A stretch of DNA of 64,000 bases, taken from Streptomyces sp. NBC_01551 (GTDB lineage Bacteria; Actinomycetota; Actinomycetes; Streptomycetales; Streptomycetaceae). The stretch is taken from the NCBI RefSeq assembly GCF_026339935.1, contig NZ_JAPEPX010000001.1:5235501-5299500 (forward strand). The letters run 5' to 3'. This document shows positions 63,989-64,000 of this stretch, piece after piece (positions within the stretch are counted from its first letter, which is position 1; every line of letters starts with the position of its first letter). The notes beneath the pieces are model-generated. The model was not told the origin of the DNA and ran no database searches. It saw only the letters and a program-made list of their open reading frames with translations. The position numbers and the translations under genes were made by a program.

Positions 63989-64000
63989 ATGGCCATCGCC
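63989..64000 (+). CDS. Start of an unidentified gene (partial)
   Basis: ATG GCC ATC GCC at the right edge, preceded by GAGGGAG with a 6-nt spacer. Only four codons are visible, so no product can be assigned. Confidence 0.4.

Noticed and set aside
63802..63996. 64-aa minus-strand frame after plc
   Set aside because: It overlaps the terminator and has no ribosome site or conserved pattern.

Overview
The window is high-GC actinobacterial chromosome, almost certainly from a Streptomyces. Evidence: third-position GC near saturation, many GTG starts, Tat-dependent lipoproteins, probable leaderless genes, and a core gene order (acnA, ngcEFG, ROK regulator with a xylose-type ABC importer, dxs, fadAB, rnd, hemE, cgoX, chdC, murC, msrB). 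From memory this order parallels the SCO5998-SCO6061 stretch of S. coelicolor; no search was run.

Layout. 1-4.2 kb: a truncated XRE-MurA fusion, a Tat-exported amidohydrolase and a divergent LacI regulator. 4.2-11 kb: aconitase behind a large palindrome and an iron-box-like site, then the NgcEFG importer for N-acetylglucosamine/chitobiose with a DasR-like site. 10.9-14 kb: a P-type Mg2+ ATPase (minus strand) whose 5' leader holds a 13-codon ORF, a possible antiterminator and an intrinsic terminator. 14-19 kb: ROK regulator plus a xylFGH-type operon. 19-32 kb: dxs, an amino acid permease, a decayed LCP gene, an unknown propeller protein, fadBA, RNase D, an orphan response regulator, DUF3000 and hemE. 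32.2-35.7 kb: a 57-aa membrane protein divergent from an HTH-DnaB fusion, then a CoA-disulfide-reductase-like enzyme. 36-41 kb: a DUF4349 lipoprotein, cgoX and chdC (coproporphyrin-dependent heme synthesis) and a secreted S33 peptidase.

41.1-43.5 kb holds what I consider the most interesting system. A DUF692 (MNIO) enzyme with a fused C-terminal domain is translationally coupled to a TIGR04222-type membrane protein. That protein ends in about 68 residues of Gly/Ser with cysteines almost exactly every seven residues. This looks like a RiPP-style cysteine-modifying pair whose substrate is a membrane-anchored tail.

43.6-56 kb is mostly conserved housekeeping: PTH2-type peptidyl-tRNA hydrolase, an AIM24 protein, an ABC pair, polysaccharide deacetylase, PPK2, a PhoX-like protein, OsmC, ZapE, a RibD-like reductase, MurC and MsrB. 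56-61.5 kb is a compact minus-strand operon of six genes, every junction overlapping by 1-4 nt: OleA-like thiolase, family 2 glycosyltransferase, OleC-like adenylate-forming enzyme, a 53-aa protein, a P450 and an OleD-like reductase. This is a plausible beta-lactone or olefin-type pathway without OleB. It is divergent from a Tat-exported phospholipase C, with a symmetric set of CTGAG/CTCAG half-sites between them. The window ends 12 nt into another gene.

I saw no rRNA, tRNA, CRISPR array, insertion sequence or phage genes.
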